DNA from: Gracilariopsis chorda
Lineage: Eukaryota > Rhodophyta > Florideophyceae > Gracilariales > Gracilariaceae
Assembly (NCBI GenBank): GCA_003194525.1
Contig: NBIV01000009.1
Coordinates: 434,001-498,000 of the forward strand
Direction of reading: 5' to 3'
DNA: 64,000 nucleotides
The translations under genes and the position numbers were made by a program. Positions 51,412 to 62,744 of this stretch are shown piece by piece. Below the pieces are notes generated by a model. It had not been told where the DNA came from. It made no database searches and saw only the letters and a list, made by a program, of their open reading frames with translations. How positions within the stretch are numbered: the stretch's first letter is position 1; every line of letters begins with the position of its first letter.

Positions 51412-51720
51412 AACATGACTAAAGGCCCTCGTCTTTCTGAGTTTGAACTCGGCTAGATTCATGCCCTGAGACATGAAGGAATGTTTCTTCGACAAATTGC
51501 TGACACTATCAACTGCTGGCTAGTGTATTGCAATGATCGAAAGCGGGAGCGCACCAAAAGACGTTCAGGATTGTTCCTCGTTAGAGTTTAGCCTATTCGC
51601 GCAGAGCCCTCCCAAAATTTGCACGAATATGTCGAGTTTTAAGGCCGAGACCATCCGTGGCGAGTTTCGCAGGGAAGTTAAGACAAGAATCGGGTATCCG
51701 CAGGAGCGATGTATGGGGGT
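51412..51720 (+). mobile_element. Tc1/mariner-like transposase remnant
   Basis: Starting at the ATG at about 51413, M-T-K-G-P-R-L-S-E-F-E-L-G is followed, after an in-frame TAG, by I-H-A-L-R-H-E-G-M-F-L-R-Q-I-A-D-T-I. This matches the first helix-turn-helix of Tc1/mariner transposases (L-S-x-F-E-x-G-x-I-x-x-L-x-x-x-G-x-S-x-R-x-I-A). A later segment, K-A-E-T-I-R-G-E-F-R-R-E-V near 51640, may be the second helix region in another frame. No DDE motif or TIRs seen. Confidence 0.5.
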
Positions 51721-51726
51721 CGTCGT

Positions 51727-52948
51727 CCTCTAGAGAGGTGAGGTTTTTACGATAGTGGCACGTGCAAGAACGGGCCAGGAGTAGCGGGAAAGCCACCCTG
51801 AGAAGGGAAAAATAAGGCGAAGCTGAGTCACGAGTTTCGTGACGACGACTAATGGCAGTACTGGTAAATAAACCTCATAAAACTCGACCACTAAGACAGC
51901 TGGAATAACAACAATCCTAATACTAGGTTTCTTTAGACAGGCAAGGAGGTTTGACTTTCCGTATGCGACGGTGCTTCCCTCCGAAGAGGAGTAGAGAACA
52001 CGCGAACGCGGTGAGGTCTAGAACCAATTCCAGAGGTTTGGGTCTCTTGTTCGGGAAGTTTTTCTGGTTGGACGGCAACCCGCCGGCGCACTAAGTACTA
52101 ACCATCCCAGAAATGGGTGTAAAATAATAAATAGTGTAGTGCAACGCCCTTAGGTAGGGATTCTTGGTGCTTGAATGCTTTCCCGATACTATCGGTTGTG
52201 TAGTGTGTATATGAAATACGCCCCACTATGGTGGATATGGACACGTGGGACACGGTTTTGGGTCACTTGGCGGTTGGCCACAGTAGTGGATGTTGCCACG
52301 AAATGTGGAGTATTTTAGTTGATCTTATTTATTATTTTCACACCCATTTCTGGGAAGCTAGTACTTAGTGCGACGGCGCACTGCCGTCGCACCAGTAAAC
52401 CTTCCCCAAAAAAGGGACCCCAACCAGGGGAATTGGCTCTAGTTGTTACCGCTTGCGCGCGTGCTCTACTCATCCTTGGAGGGAAACGCCGTAAACCACG
52501 GGAAATCTAACCCCCTTGCTTATCTAAAGGGACCCATCACTGGGAGTATAATGGTTCCAATTGCATTGGTGTTTCGCCCTGTATAGGGATATTGTTACCA
52601 GCATCGCCGTTCGTCCCCGTCGCTCTCGCGACTCACTTCGCCCTCTTTTTCTCCTCTTCGCCCTTCCTTTTACCCCTTTTTAGGGTAGCACCTCCTGCTA
52701 CCCGCGGCCCTTGTGTGCGCATCCGCTCACACACCCCCACTTACGTGGAAACACACCTCTAGTGAGGACCACACCCCGCTCACGCGGATACCGATTCTTC
52801 GCCTTCACCTCCCTGCGCGAGTCGCGACAGGTGTCCCTGGTCTTACAAACCGGCTTCGCCGTGACACCTCTGGGAGGGCTCTACCAAACTGGGTTCACCT
52901 CGTGAGAGGAAGATCTCGAACGTGCTTCGGTGTTTTTCCCCTTTGGGG
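51727..52948. repeat. Dense array of 12-nt tetraloop hairpins
   Basis: Ten perfect CCNN-N4-NNGG hairpins at 51727, 51978, 52223, 52278, 52533, 52577, 52737, 52756, 52776 and 52898. Three (52737, 52756, 52776) repeat with a 19-20-nt period and A/C-only 7-8-nt spacers. Stronger hairpins interleave: GTCACGA-GTT-TCGTGAC near 51827, TGCGACGGC-GCACT-GCCGTCGCA at 52369, GGGTAGCA-CCTCC-TGCTACCC at 52683, CCTGCGCG paired across AGT near 52812, CGGC-TTC-GCCG at 52851 and CCCC-TTT-GGGG at 52938. About 0.3 such CC/GG tetraloop 12-mers are expected in 1.2 kb by chance. Confidence 0.7.
52089..52370. mobile_element. 282-bp MITE-like element with 45-bp TIRs
   Basis: Begins CACTAAGTACTA and ends with its complement; the TIRs share TCCCAGAAATGGGTGT and AAAATAATAAATA, about 45 bp with small gaps. 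Flanks CGCCGGCG and CGACGGCG form an 8-bp duplication with one mismatch, which would fit a hAT-like element. The CACTA/TAGTG termini would instead fit CACTA elements, but the 3-bp flanks do not match. Family left open. Confidence 0.65.
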
Positions 52949-54039
52949 CATTGCACTACACATTCCAAGACTGGCTTCAAACCAAACCGTCCATCTTTGA
53001 GTTCCTCACGCCACATGGACTACGTGTTTACCTACCGAAAGACCGCAATGGCTCTCAGACTGTTGAAAGAAATTATAACGGTGTTTATCTCTGCATCAAA
53101 ATTATATTAAATGTCAAACCACTTCTTGAACACCTTTAAATCGTCTTGCGGTAGGTTTTTTTTCTTTTGTATGAATTCCATAGTCTTTTCAGCATCTCTC
53201 GAATAGAACATGAGGCAAAAGCCACAAAAACAGAAGATAAAATGTTAAAAATAGCTGTTTAGATCCAATTTCTACATATTTCCCAATCAGGTCTTCAACT
53301 ATGTACCAAGGAAACAAATGATGTCGGTTTGCCTTCTGTGATCAGGATTATGGCTATATGGTCCTTCGCACTTACAATAAGCACATCGGAACTCATAGTG
53401 CCATCGCTGATGCGCATTTGCGTACGCTTATCAAAATGTTCCCTGAACGACGTAAAGATTTTCTATAGTTCATGTTTTTCGAAAATGTTTACGTAATCAA
53501 AAGGTTTTTGTTTTGCTTTATTGCTCAAATCAATAGAACAATATACTAGAGCGGTCAGGGAAGAAGCTTGGAAAGTAGAGAGAGTCAGCAGCCTTTGAAA
53601 GGGTTGTCGAGGATGTGAAGGAGGACTTAGTACCCGACGTATCTGTCATTCCCATACTTTTTCACGACGCCGCGCGGTAACCTCGAATACATTTACATCT
53701 CATTCACGTTGTGCTGACTTGGCGGCTGGAGAGAGCAGGGATAGAGGAAATGCCCTGACTCTGCGGATCTACTGGTCGAAATGCAAAATAGGGGCGTATT
53801 ATTGGCTACAGTAAGATCTCAAGTGGCACGGGCACTTGTGCAGCTTGGCGTGGCACGTGCCCGCTGACTCTCTCTTTTTGTTGGTGCAAATGCGCGCTGA
53901 CTGGCCTACACTATCTACGTCGTGTAGTTCAGCCCTTTCCCGTAAGGTTGATGCAACTAGATAACCCTTGTATACGTGCAGTGAAGTTCACGAGTGAACA
54001 TGTAGTTAAAATGACAGTCTTTTAATCACAAAAAGAAAA

Positions 54040-55947
54040 TCATGGGTACGAAGCATAATCAAACTCTTCAAGCATTATATGGAGACCTTTGATTTCCGAA
54101 TGGATGCGAGGAATGAGCTTGCGGCGTTCTATGCCGCTGTACGCGTCGTAAAGCAGCGTAAGGTTGTAGAGGCTAATACCATTCCGCAGGATGTCCATAA
54201 GCTCATACGTCCGTCGCAAGTCGGCCATTGATGCGTACGATTTCCAACTCGCGAGGTACTGAACGAGACAAGCATCCACATCCAAATGAACTGAGTTCTC
54301 CGAGTAGCCCGATGAAGCGTTGTTGATACCATCGAACTCTAACAAAGTGCGAAGGTCATAGAACGGATGTCCAACAAAGGCCGAACCCCAATCGAAGAAG
54401 CGATACACACACCGCCCTTCTTGCACACGCGCACCTATGTTGTGAAGGCGAAAATCGCCATGAACAAGGGTACATGGGAGATTAAGGTTCGAAATATCCG
54501 CACACAGCTCCTGTACAAGCGCAAGCTTGGAACGAATATAGTTAATATCACGCCGTACATCTGGATAGCATTCCATGGCTGTCAAAGCCGGATGGTGCAT
54601 TATAGAGTGAAAGTTAGCGCTCAACCACTTGCTGTCTAACAGCTGCAGGCCTGATCGTTGAAATTTGTGAAGGTGTTTCATAGAAGACAAATGGAATTGT
54701 GCCATGGTATTGATTAGAAGTTTTTGATCAAAAGGAGCGTCATTCAGATGGCCGGCGCTTTGCATTACGATAACGTTTCGATGCTCATCAACGGCAAGCA
54801 CCTGTGGAACGAAACTTGGAAGCGTGTGTGCTATAATAACTGTTCTGACAGGCTCGTGACTCTGCGAATGCACCGCTTTGAGGAACAGACGGTGGTGTGA
54901 GTGACGACTGTTACGGCGATGAGATGTGTGTGAGAGGTGGAGGGGGGCCACTCTGCACCATAGCACGCACGCTTCTCCTGTCTTACAAACGGGTGCGAGC
55001 GATGTGACGGGAAGCATGTTCGAGTGTGCGAGACGGCGATTAAGCCAGGACTGGATGGAATATTGCCAGGACAACCAGTACCACGGGGCGGGATTGGCGA
55101 AATGCAAGTGATTCGCGAGTTGGTTGAAGACGGCTTCTATCTGAGCGTTGACGTCGATGCGCAGAAGTGAGGTGTCCCACTCTAGAGTGGAAAGAGAGTT
55201 GCGCTGCACCCAGGTGATGGAGGGGTGAGACGGAATACGATGGTGCAAGACGGCGAGCAGAATCACGTGACGTTGTTGAATGGGATCTGTAGGGCGGGTG
55301 TAGTGGTGACAACGAAGGGTTTGCAAGATGTGCAACGGGATTGTAAGTTCGGTTTGCACAAAGTGTTCGAGATTGGAAGACTCGACTTCCCAGTGATGAG
55401 AGTCGTACAGAGAGGATGATGGTACATTCATGTAGCGAATCTGACGCAGTGGGGGGCGTACAAAAGGGAGCATGAGCTTGTTGTCGTTGGAGGTGTTTGC
55501 GAGAACGGCGTCCTTTGCATCGTTGATGATGAGGAAGTGAAAGGTGAGAGGGCGCTCGGAGGGGGACGGGGTGGCTGACTTTTCGCGCGGCTGCTCGTAG
55601 ACGGCGAAGAGTGATGGTACATTCTGGGTTTCCATTGGAGAAAGAGCATGGGCGGGGACGGGGGGGGGGCAGGGGGTGGGCGCGAAGGTGAGGCAGCGTG
55701 TGTAGAAGGGCGTGTGAGGGGGGAGGAGAGGGGGGAGAGGGGGGGGGAAGATGGGGGTGAGTGCGGTGAAGGGCGTGGAGGCATTTGAGGACGAAGTGAA
55801 AGGGGGATTACATGATGGGTCAGGCGAAATGTGGCAGGAGAAAAGACGTTGAACGGGGGTGGCGGGGTGGCGGTTGTTGGGGGGTAGATAGTGGGAAAGG
55901 CGCTGGATGCGCCCGTCGGGGCGACGCGCTTGAGGGGGGTGTGGCAT
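54040..55947 (-). CDS. APH-fold phosphotransferase-like protein
   Basis: A 635-residue reading from the ATG at 55945-55947. The C-terminal half has the aminoglycoside/choline phosphotransferase core: L-V-H-G-D-F-R-L-H-N near residue 495 (catalytic Asp, Asn) and Y-R-F-F-D-W-G-S-A near 517 (Mg-binding Asp), then H-P-F-Y-D-L. Upstream is an ordered region with P-W-Y-W-L-S-W-Q that is not family-typical. The substrate is unknown: sugar, choline or other small hydroxyl compounds are phosphorylated by relatives. The first 104 residues are Pro/Ser/Thr-rich, encoded by a C/T-rich tract that may be a 5' leader, so the ATG at 55633-55635 (METQNVPS) is a serious alternative; the frame also reaches an ATG at 56169. 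A TATA-like AT tract lies at 56018-56030. Confidence 0.75.
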   Translation of the reverse strand: MPHPPQARRPDGRIQRLSHYLPPNNRHPATPVQRLFSCHISPDPSCNPPFTSSSNASTPFTALTPIFPPPLPPLLPPHTPFYTRCLTFAPTPCPPPVPAHALSPMETQNVPSLFAVYEQPREKSATPSPSERPLTFHFLIINDAKDAVLANTSNDNKLMLPFVRPPLRQIRYMNVPSSSLYDSHHWEVESSNLEHFVQTELTIPLHILQTLRCHHYTRPTDPIQQRHVILLAVLHHRIPSHPSITWVQRNSLSTLEWDTSLLRIDVNAQIEAVFNQLANHLHFANPAPWYWLSWQYSIQSWLNRRLAHSNMLPVTSLAPVCKTGEACVLWCRVAPLHLSHTSHRRNSRHSHHRLFLKAVHSQSHEPVRTVIIAHTLPSFVPQVLAVDEHRNVIVMQSAGHLNDAPFDQKLLINTMAQFHLSSMKHLHKFQRSGLQLLDSKWLSANFHSIMHHPALTAMECYPDVRRDINYIRSKLALVQELCADISNLNLPCTLVHGDFRLHNIGARVQEGRCVYRFFDWGSAFVGHPFYDLRTLLEFDGINNASSGYSENSVHLDVDACLVQYLASWKSYASMADLRRTYELMDILRNGISLYNLTLLYDAYSGIERRKLIPRIHSEIKGLHIMLEEFDYASYP

Positions 55948-57347
55948 CGCAATGCAGCACGCGGACAGACGAGCGGAAAACGCGAGCGCAGGGAGCGTAG
56001 CGTGGCTACGCGCGCCGATATTTAATTTTTTTTTTGGTCTTTGTTTGTTTTCACGGCTGGTGCGGGCGTGACCCGTGGCCCCCTCCGCCGTGGCGCAAAC
56101 GCGGCCGTTTTCCGTCGCCATCCGACGCGGCACGTTTTCCGTTGCATGGCACGCTGTAAGTGTGCGCATTGGGCGTTGTCACACGTGCACGTGCTGGACA
56201 GCAAGTGGATCGCTGGGGCTTACAGCGGAGAGCTGTAGCGCGTACGAGATGTGTGCCAGATGCGCGCCGCATGGTTTTGGTGTGGGGAAGGTAAGGAGCT
56301 GTAAAGGCGCGAGGCGGTGACGCGTGTGGTACTGTTGGAACGCCGCCGTGGATGCGTGCCAGGAAGAAGGCGTTGTGTTGTGTTGTTCGCACGATGGCGA
56401 CAGCGCATTCGCGGCGGGCGGCAGCGCGATGAGCAATTTTGGTGCCACCGTTGCACTGCTTGTGCTAGCCTTATCTGCTGCGCACTCGACGCGCTCCAAC
56501 GTCATCATCATCACGAGAGCGATACGCTTTCCCTGCGCTTGGTAGCTACCGAAGGTACTGTAGTGAGCTATTTCTCCGTTCGGCGATACAGCTGTCGATC
56601 CAACACTACCGATAAGCCGATAACTTGCTGATGGCACATCTCGATCACACTTTTTAAAATATCGCCATTAAAACTCGTACACCCTCTTCGCACTCAACAC
56701 GTTGCAGTGTATGATACAAGCGCTACATATACGGCACGCTACCTTCGCCAACCAAACACAACGTCCCCCTTCCCACCTTCGGTAACCATCGTCCAACCAC
56801 TCACATCACGCTTTCAATCTCTCGCATTGTCCAATTAACTTGCCATGCTCCAGCACTCCACACTCCCTGAATCCTTCCACTTTTCCCTCACCAAACTACT
56901 CGTAACAGCATCTTACCCTGCACGCCCTTCAATGCCGCCTACGTATATGACGTGCTTCTCATCTCTTCTCCATCTTCGCCTTCCTCACGGTGCTTCCTCC
57001 CCGCTTAAATCTCGCTGTACAGAGCAACCACCAGAAGCGTGCTCCACATCGAGTCACCCTCCACCAACTTTCGTTCTTTCTTCCCATACCCTCATACACA
57101 TTTAATGGTGAGCCAAACTCATGTCAAACAACCGCCACAGGAAGCACATAAAAAAAGACAAGCTCCCCATCTGTAAACAAAATGTTACTCCGTAAATATC
57201 TACGCCCCTTCATCAATGATCAACGGCATAACCAAGTGTACCAATGCCAATCTTCCAACCTCCGAAAGATCATTCCTCGCTCTTGCCTGCAAAGCAAGCC
57301 CACTTCCAACAACCAAAAAAAAAAAAAACCCACCAAACTTCCTTCCT
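55948..57347. other. Spacer between APH-like and HORMA genes
   Basis: Promoter side of the APH-like gene (AT tract at 56018-56035; TACC-N3-GGTA at 56547) and 3' flank of the HORMA gene. The 56700-57340 part is C/T/A-rich with an A14-type run at 57315. No convincing coding frame. Confidence 0.45.
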
Positions 57348-58887
57348 TCACTTTCCCCGTCTCATCCTTTTCTCGCGACCGCAACGCTGCACAATCGCGT
57401 CCTCCACCTGGCTCATTCTCTTCGTGCCGCCACGTTGGCGTCCGCCAATCTCCTCGAAATCACTGTCCTGAGTTATCACCAATCTCACTTCCTTCCTGTC
57501 GTTCGGGAGCATAGCCCTACCCACGGTATCACCATTCACACTCACTTCCTCACCTCCTCCGTCAGCCTGTGACACCTCTTCCCATTTGTCGCTACCTTTG
57601 GTCATGGCCTTCTCCTGGGCCATGTCCTTACCTGATTCTTCTTGATCATTTGTCGCGGGTAAGGTTCGGTAACCCACCGTCTGTCCAGCGTTCTTCTTCA
57701 CTCGCTTCGCACTGCTTTCGTCCACTGCGCCTTCGTCTTTAACTTCTTCCACTTCCAGCTTTTTCACATGCAGCACGTCCTTTTCGCGGTTCTTAGCCGT
57801 GTTACGCGCAAACACCTCCACCTCCAAATTGTGAAACGGCGTGCAGATCTTGCCGACCGTCGCTTGTAGCGGCAGGTCATCAAACCAAGCATCTTCACAG
57901 CATTTTGAGAACAGCGGCGGTTGGTACTCCATAGGTGTATTCTCTGTGAACATCAGCTGTGTGTATTCCAAGTCAGCACTCCGGCCCGCAACAACGTTAA
58001 CATATTTCCACATCGCTTTTCAACTTTGTTCACTGCAACTTACCTTGATGCTCAGTACGCGGTTTGGAGGAAGCGCTTGCATCGTATTCGTGAGGTCGAT
58101 TAACGAACCCATGATCTCTCCCACGCCTTTCTTCACATCTTCCTTGCTGATTTCATGAGTACGCGATGCATCCCCTGCAGAAAACTCAATCTGGGGGCGT
58201 CCATCTTCGTAAGTGACATGAAAAGCATAACTTTCGAGCAGATTCTTGTTGGTACGCCCATCATCCTTAGTGTCCTTCTTCTGTTTGCGTGCCGCACGTT
58301 TCTTCTCCGCGGATTCGGACAGAGCGCGGTACAACTCGATACGAACTACTTTCAAGTACTTGTTCGATAGTGCATGGAATACTCCTTCTTCCAGCCAACG
58401 CTTGAATACCAGTGCATCTCCCTCTGCATCATCATGAATCTTGAAGTACTTTGCCTTTCCGATTTTCGCTTTGGTGAAGTTCTGAGCCGATGGATATGGT
58501 GTGTCAGATTCGATCGTGATGCAAGGGTAACGTGGTTGTCGCCTGTTTCGTTTTGTGAATGCATTGATGACACTTTACCTTTGCTTCGAATAAGTTTCGG
58601 ATGTAGGCGACTGAAGAGAATGCCGCCCGAAACACGTTCTTTACCAGAGCGGTGCTCTGCGTGTGTGTGAGCCTGTTTTGCTTCTGCGCGGTCTGTCTGG
58701 CCTGTGAATCGCGGCGAGCGATGACAGTTTGAGACGCAACAAGTGTCAGAATTTGGAGAAAATGCATTCTTACGAATCACGATACATGGAACCACGATAT
58801 ACAAGGGTACTTCTCACGTGAGCGGATAAAGGGTTAAAGGGTTACCCTCCGCAGAAATAGGTTGGTGCAGATACTTACCGAAGCCAT
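57348..58887 (-). CDS. HOP1: HORMA-domain protein, meiotic axis (Hop1/HORMAD) type, four exons
   Basis: Minus-strand exons 58879-58887 (only M-A-S), 58579-58701, 58044-58481 and 57348-57956 encode 392 residues; all three introns are GT-AG (177, 97, 87 nt) and phase 0. The joined exons read as one HORMA domain: T-Q-S-T-A-L-V-K-N-V-F-R then V-A-Y-I-R-N-L-F; L-V-F-K-R-W-L-E-E-G-V-F-x-A-L; L-L-E-S-Y-A-F-H-V-T-Y; P-P-N-R-V-L-S-I-K|L-M-F-T; T-P-x-x-Y-Q-P-P-L-F. The 3'-most part is a charged, K/R/E-rich tail of about 150 residues with two basic patches. Hop1-type proteins coat meiotic chromosome axes and promote double-strand breaks and homologue bias. This supports sexual competence. Rev7 or Mad2 are unlikely because of the tail and the P-P-L-F region. 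Confidence 0.88.
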
Positions 58888-59041
58888 CTTGAAGCACGCG
58901 TACGACAGCTGAGCTAGAGCGGGCTGGAAGAGCGCGATAGAAGAGAACAGTCAGGGGGGGCCAGGGATGGAGGATAGAGATGGAGAACTGAGACGTAACA
59001 CTGAAGGAAAAGGCGAGAGACCACACGAGTGACAAGCACTG

Positions 59042-59048
59042 TTAAATA
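59042..59048 (-). promoter_or_regulatory. TATA-like box of HORMA gene
   Basis: TATTTAA on the minus strand, about 155 bp upstream of the M-A-S exon. Confidence 0.35.
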
Positions 59049-60660
59049 GAGCCCAGATTAGAAGGTGATGGATACCGAGCCATCCCAACATTTCTTTCGC
59101 CCATTGCGAACAGCGTCGGACCAAGAACAAGGGCTTCGATTCGTTTTGACAGAAATGCAGAGCACGCGAAACGAAACGCAGGAGAACCAAACGAAAGGTG
59201 GTTTTACATCTTGATCCAGCTTGAAAATGAGCAACGCCAAAGTTTCGTTTAGCACTCGCCAAACCGGAAATGTTGAAACTCGTGGAAAACGTCGCGCTAG
59301 GCGTACGTTCAGAGCGTTCAGTGCTGCTGACAATATCGTCTTGTTTAAACGCCGCTCTTAATAGAAGGCTTGTGGATTGACCGCTTCAGCAAAGCATGAA
59401 ATGGATGCTTATCTGTACCGCAATCTCTAGCTTGGGTGATGTTGACGAGCAACGCTTCATTACAATGTATGTTTAGAAGAACATTTACCATAGAAGGTTC
59501 TTAGTCGCTGCAATAGCCTAGAAACTTTTTGCAAGTCGGAATCAAGTTCTTTAGCAAAGTTTCCCGCCCCTCCCGTTTCTCTAACAGGGAGCCCAGGCCC
59601 GTCTCGTACTAAAGATATCCCTCCTGTTCTGCAGACTCCAGACTGGAAACCCCTTCCATTCCGAGTCCGCAGAACAGGTCCAACCGTACTCATCTGAGAA
59701 ATTCGCAATACCAAATGAATTACGTCCCAAGTAAAGGGTTAGGTCAGAAAGGCTTAATTTGGAACACATTCATGACCTTAAAATGTGTAAAATTTTGTGT
59801 AGCTTTTGGTACGCCAGCATCGATGGTAAACGACGAAGGGGTTAATTTGAGACGAAGATGAGCTTGGACTTTTTGTCGTCTCTTAAAACTTGCGTTCTGT
59901 TTTGTCGACAAAATAGTGGCACTGGCTCTTGTTAGTTTGAACCGCAATAGAGCGGAATATTGTAAAACTAACTTATTAGTGGCGGCAATGTTACGATGAC
60001 GGACATTATTGCTTTCTTCAATGCAATGCAGGAGTAAAGGCGTTTGGTCCGTGTATTGGGGAAAAAAGCCAACAGCTACACAATAAATGTTTACCACTAC
60101 TAATATGCTTCTTTATACAGCCGAACCGCTTTTCTTTCTTCCGCACAGAGGACGCACGAGCTTTTTCCTTTGAGTGCTTCACTTTCCACTTTGCACGCCT
60201 TGTCAAGAACTACATTTCTGCCGATTCTGGTACTTCCATAAACACAACGTTCCTGAAATGGATAATTTGAGAGGCAAGCACTAGCTAGTAGTTTGGATCT
60301 GCGCTAGAAGTCGCAATTTTACAAAACCAAAAACTGGCTAATTACAAAAACAAAAAACAGATTTGGCTCTACATCAGCCATCGTTTTGGCAAACCACTCG
60401 TGTCAAATTAACCCATTTCTCAAATAAAGCCGGTGTGACCACTACTCTATCGCAAGCGTTGTAAGATTTGCCTTTTATACGATTAAAAAAAAACCTCGCA
60501 AATCAAGCTTCACGTCTACACTTGAGCAAGTTATCACAACAAAAGGCAAGCTCTTACAAAGAAAAAAAGAGCTTCACACCATTGTCAACAGAACTGCGTG
60601 GAAGTCCAAGAAGGACAATCGAACCGGGATGAAACTGAGCTCGTCCAGGTGATCGGCGCA

Positions 60661-60798
60661 TCAATCGCCTTCGTCGACAGGGATGTTGTTAAAATTGACC
60701 ACGCTCTCAACGACCTGGGCCAGGGTCAAGAGAAGGCCCACGCTTAGCTGTGCGGAAACGTAGGCGCAAACCACGAGTTCCTCGGAAGATCTCGTCAT
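60661..60798 (-). CDS. Possible 45-residue one-helix membrane protein
   Basis: ATG-to-TGA frame of 46 codons with marked C/G-ending codon preference (GTG, GTC, CTC, GAG, AAC, GAC), unlike the surrounding AT-rich DNA. The product has a charged start (M-T-R-S-S-E-E), one hydrophobic helix of about 25 residues (C-A-Y-V-S-A-Q-L-S-V-G-L-L-L-T-L-A) and an acidic end. No family recognised. It could be a micro-protein or the last exon of a spliced gene. Confidence 0.35.
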   Translation of the reverse strand: MTRSSEELVVCAYVSAQLSVGLLLTLAQVVESVVNFNNIPVDEGD

Positions 60799-62744
60799 CC
60801 TTTCTTTGAAATCCAGAAACGGTTATGAGCGGCCTAAAGCAGCTGTGGCAGCCTGCTCACCGGACGCAGCCTTTCGGCACCGCTTTTATGCCGGGAGCAC
60901 TAAACTCGTCAATACAGGGATCTGGATGGTTCTACCGCGGTTTCGTGGATCTTTCGCGGATTTCTGAGCAAACCACGTGTTTCAAACCGATCTTACTGCC
61001 CAAAAACGCCAATGGTAGAGAGGAAAGGGCAGGTAAGACGTTAACAGTGCTTCTCGGTGCCGCAAACATGGTACATGCAATCCGCCTTGTCGTGATGTGC
61101 CCCTTAGCTGACGCCCTCTCTTGAATGAAGGCCTAATAGCGGAGAAAGTACCAAGAAAGGCGAGACGCGCCAGAATGAAATAGACAAGCAGTAGGGTCTC
61201 CCTGCAGCAGTTTAACGCCACTCTATTATACCGTTGGGTATTAGTTAAAGAGTGTAACACGGGTGCTGCAAGGTGGGAGCTAGCAGCAGTCTTGGGGCAA
61301 TATTTATGCACTAGTCTTTCACACGCAGTAACCACACATCTCTGGCTCCTGTGCAAGAGTTAGATTATCCTTGATAAAGTGACATAGATAGTTCCACTGT
61401 AATACAATGGGCGATACGAAGAGATGTAGTGGTGTTCTTCTATCATCAAGATACCGTTGTACTTCTAACGTTCATACTGCTAAAGCTATCGGTCATGGCG
61501 GGGGAGCTGGTATCGTTCTACAGCGGACAGTAACGTTCTGCTACATCCACCTTGACATCGAAATACAATGTCAAGGTGTCTTGAGACCCATAAACTGCAA
61601 TATGTTTGCAGTACAACAATACAAGAAGAACAAGGTGCGCTAGGTACCTTTTGTAGTGGCATCTACAGGGCAATATTCTATCCTTAGCTTTCCGCTTTGT
61701 ACCAATTGTCTTCGAAAACGGTGTACATATCGTCAAAATGTGCTTAAGGCTTCTATCCCATCGGTGATCAGTAAGAGGCGCACAAAATAAGTTGAACAGA
61801 CATTCAGGCACTCAGCGCTGTGGTCATACTCATCATAATGATGGTCATGAGGTTTCGCTCTGAGGCTTTGTATCCGATTTGGTTTCTTAGCTACTGTCTG
61901 TCGTTAACATTCACCTTTCATTCCTGAAAGCTCACTGAATAGCGGGGAGTATCGCTGGTAAAGATATTTCACCTAATCAATCCCAGATATCGCTGCGATC
62001 AGCTGTGTGTACTAAATGTGTCCTTGGTACATGCTAGTCCGCCCTCCCGCGTTGTACTTGCCTTCCTTTCTCTGAGGAAGCGAGATGTACTGGCGATCGA
62101 GTTTCTCTCGGAGGAAAAAGTTCTGTGCCAATGCATGCCGAACGTAGTGGATACCACGGACCACTTTCTGCGCTTCCGCTTGCGAGCATCATCGAGAAGA
62201 AGAAAACTACGAATAAAAGGGGCAGCGATTGGCTTTCTAAAGTATTTTAAAAAAATGAATATTTTAGACGTTATTCAAAAATTGAGCTCTATCGGGCTGG
62301 TGGCTTTTTCTGTAGTCTCATCATGATTTCTGAATAAGACGATCCATAAACAACCTGTGGCGGACTGCAACCGGAACTGGAAAGACCATGTGGCAAAGCA
62401 TCAGTGCGGCGATTTTTTCCTCTTCGCCGTCCTTCTTACGTTCTCTTCTGCCACTCCTCCCTTCCAGCACAACCTACCCTAGCCGCTCTATATACCGCCC
62501 TAAACGCCGCAGAACCGCAGAGCGCATCAGACGGTGGCGAAGTAGGTTCTTGGCCTTCTTAAAGACAGAGAACTTCCTCATAGAATTGGGTTCTTCTATA
62601 GCACCGAAATGAGGTGACACGCTTCAACTTCACTTCACAGGAATGTTCCTTTCTCCACGTAAACGAGTTCTTCTTCTTTATTGCGAGTTCAATATGCCTG
62701 ATTTCGACATATTGATAATGGTTTAGTATGAGAAAAAACTCTCT

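Larger units (their letters stand above)
44524..54039. other. 9.5-kb gene-poor, repeat-rich region
   Basis: No complete host gene is recognised. Recognisable parts are a weak copia RT fossil near 46.4-47.0 kb, a 24-bp tandem repeat at 47932, a LINE RNase H remnant at 50.05-50.46 kb, a Tc1/mariner remnant at 51.4 kb, a MITE-like element at 52089-52370 and a hairpin array at 51.7-52.95 kb. AACCCTT-type motifs occur at 45650, 48055, 48439 and 53963. A microsatellite (GT)5 is at 49731. Confidence 0.5.

Noticed and set aside
58702-58767. Earlier acceptor for HORMA exon 2, or a start at its internal ATG
   Set aside because: The acceptor at 58702 keeps phase 0 with the M-A-S exon and joins directly to the conserved HORMA start; the earlier AG puts exon 1 in the wrong frame.
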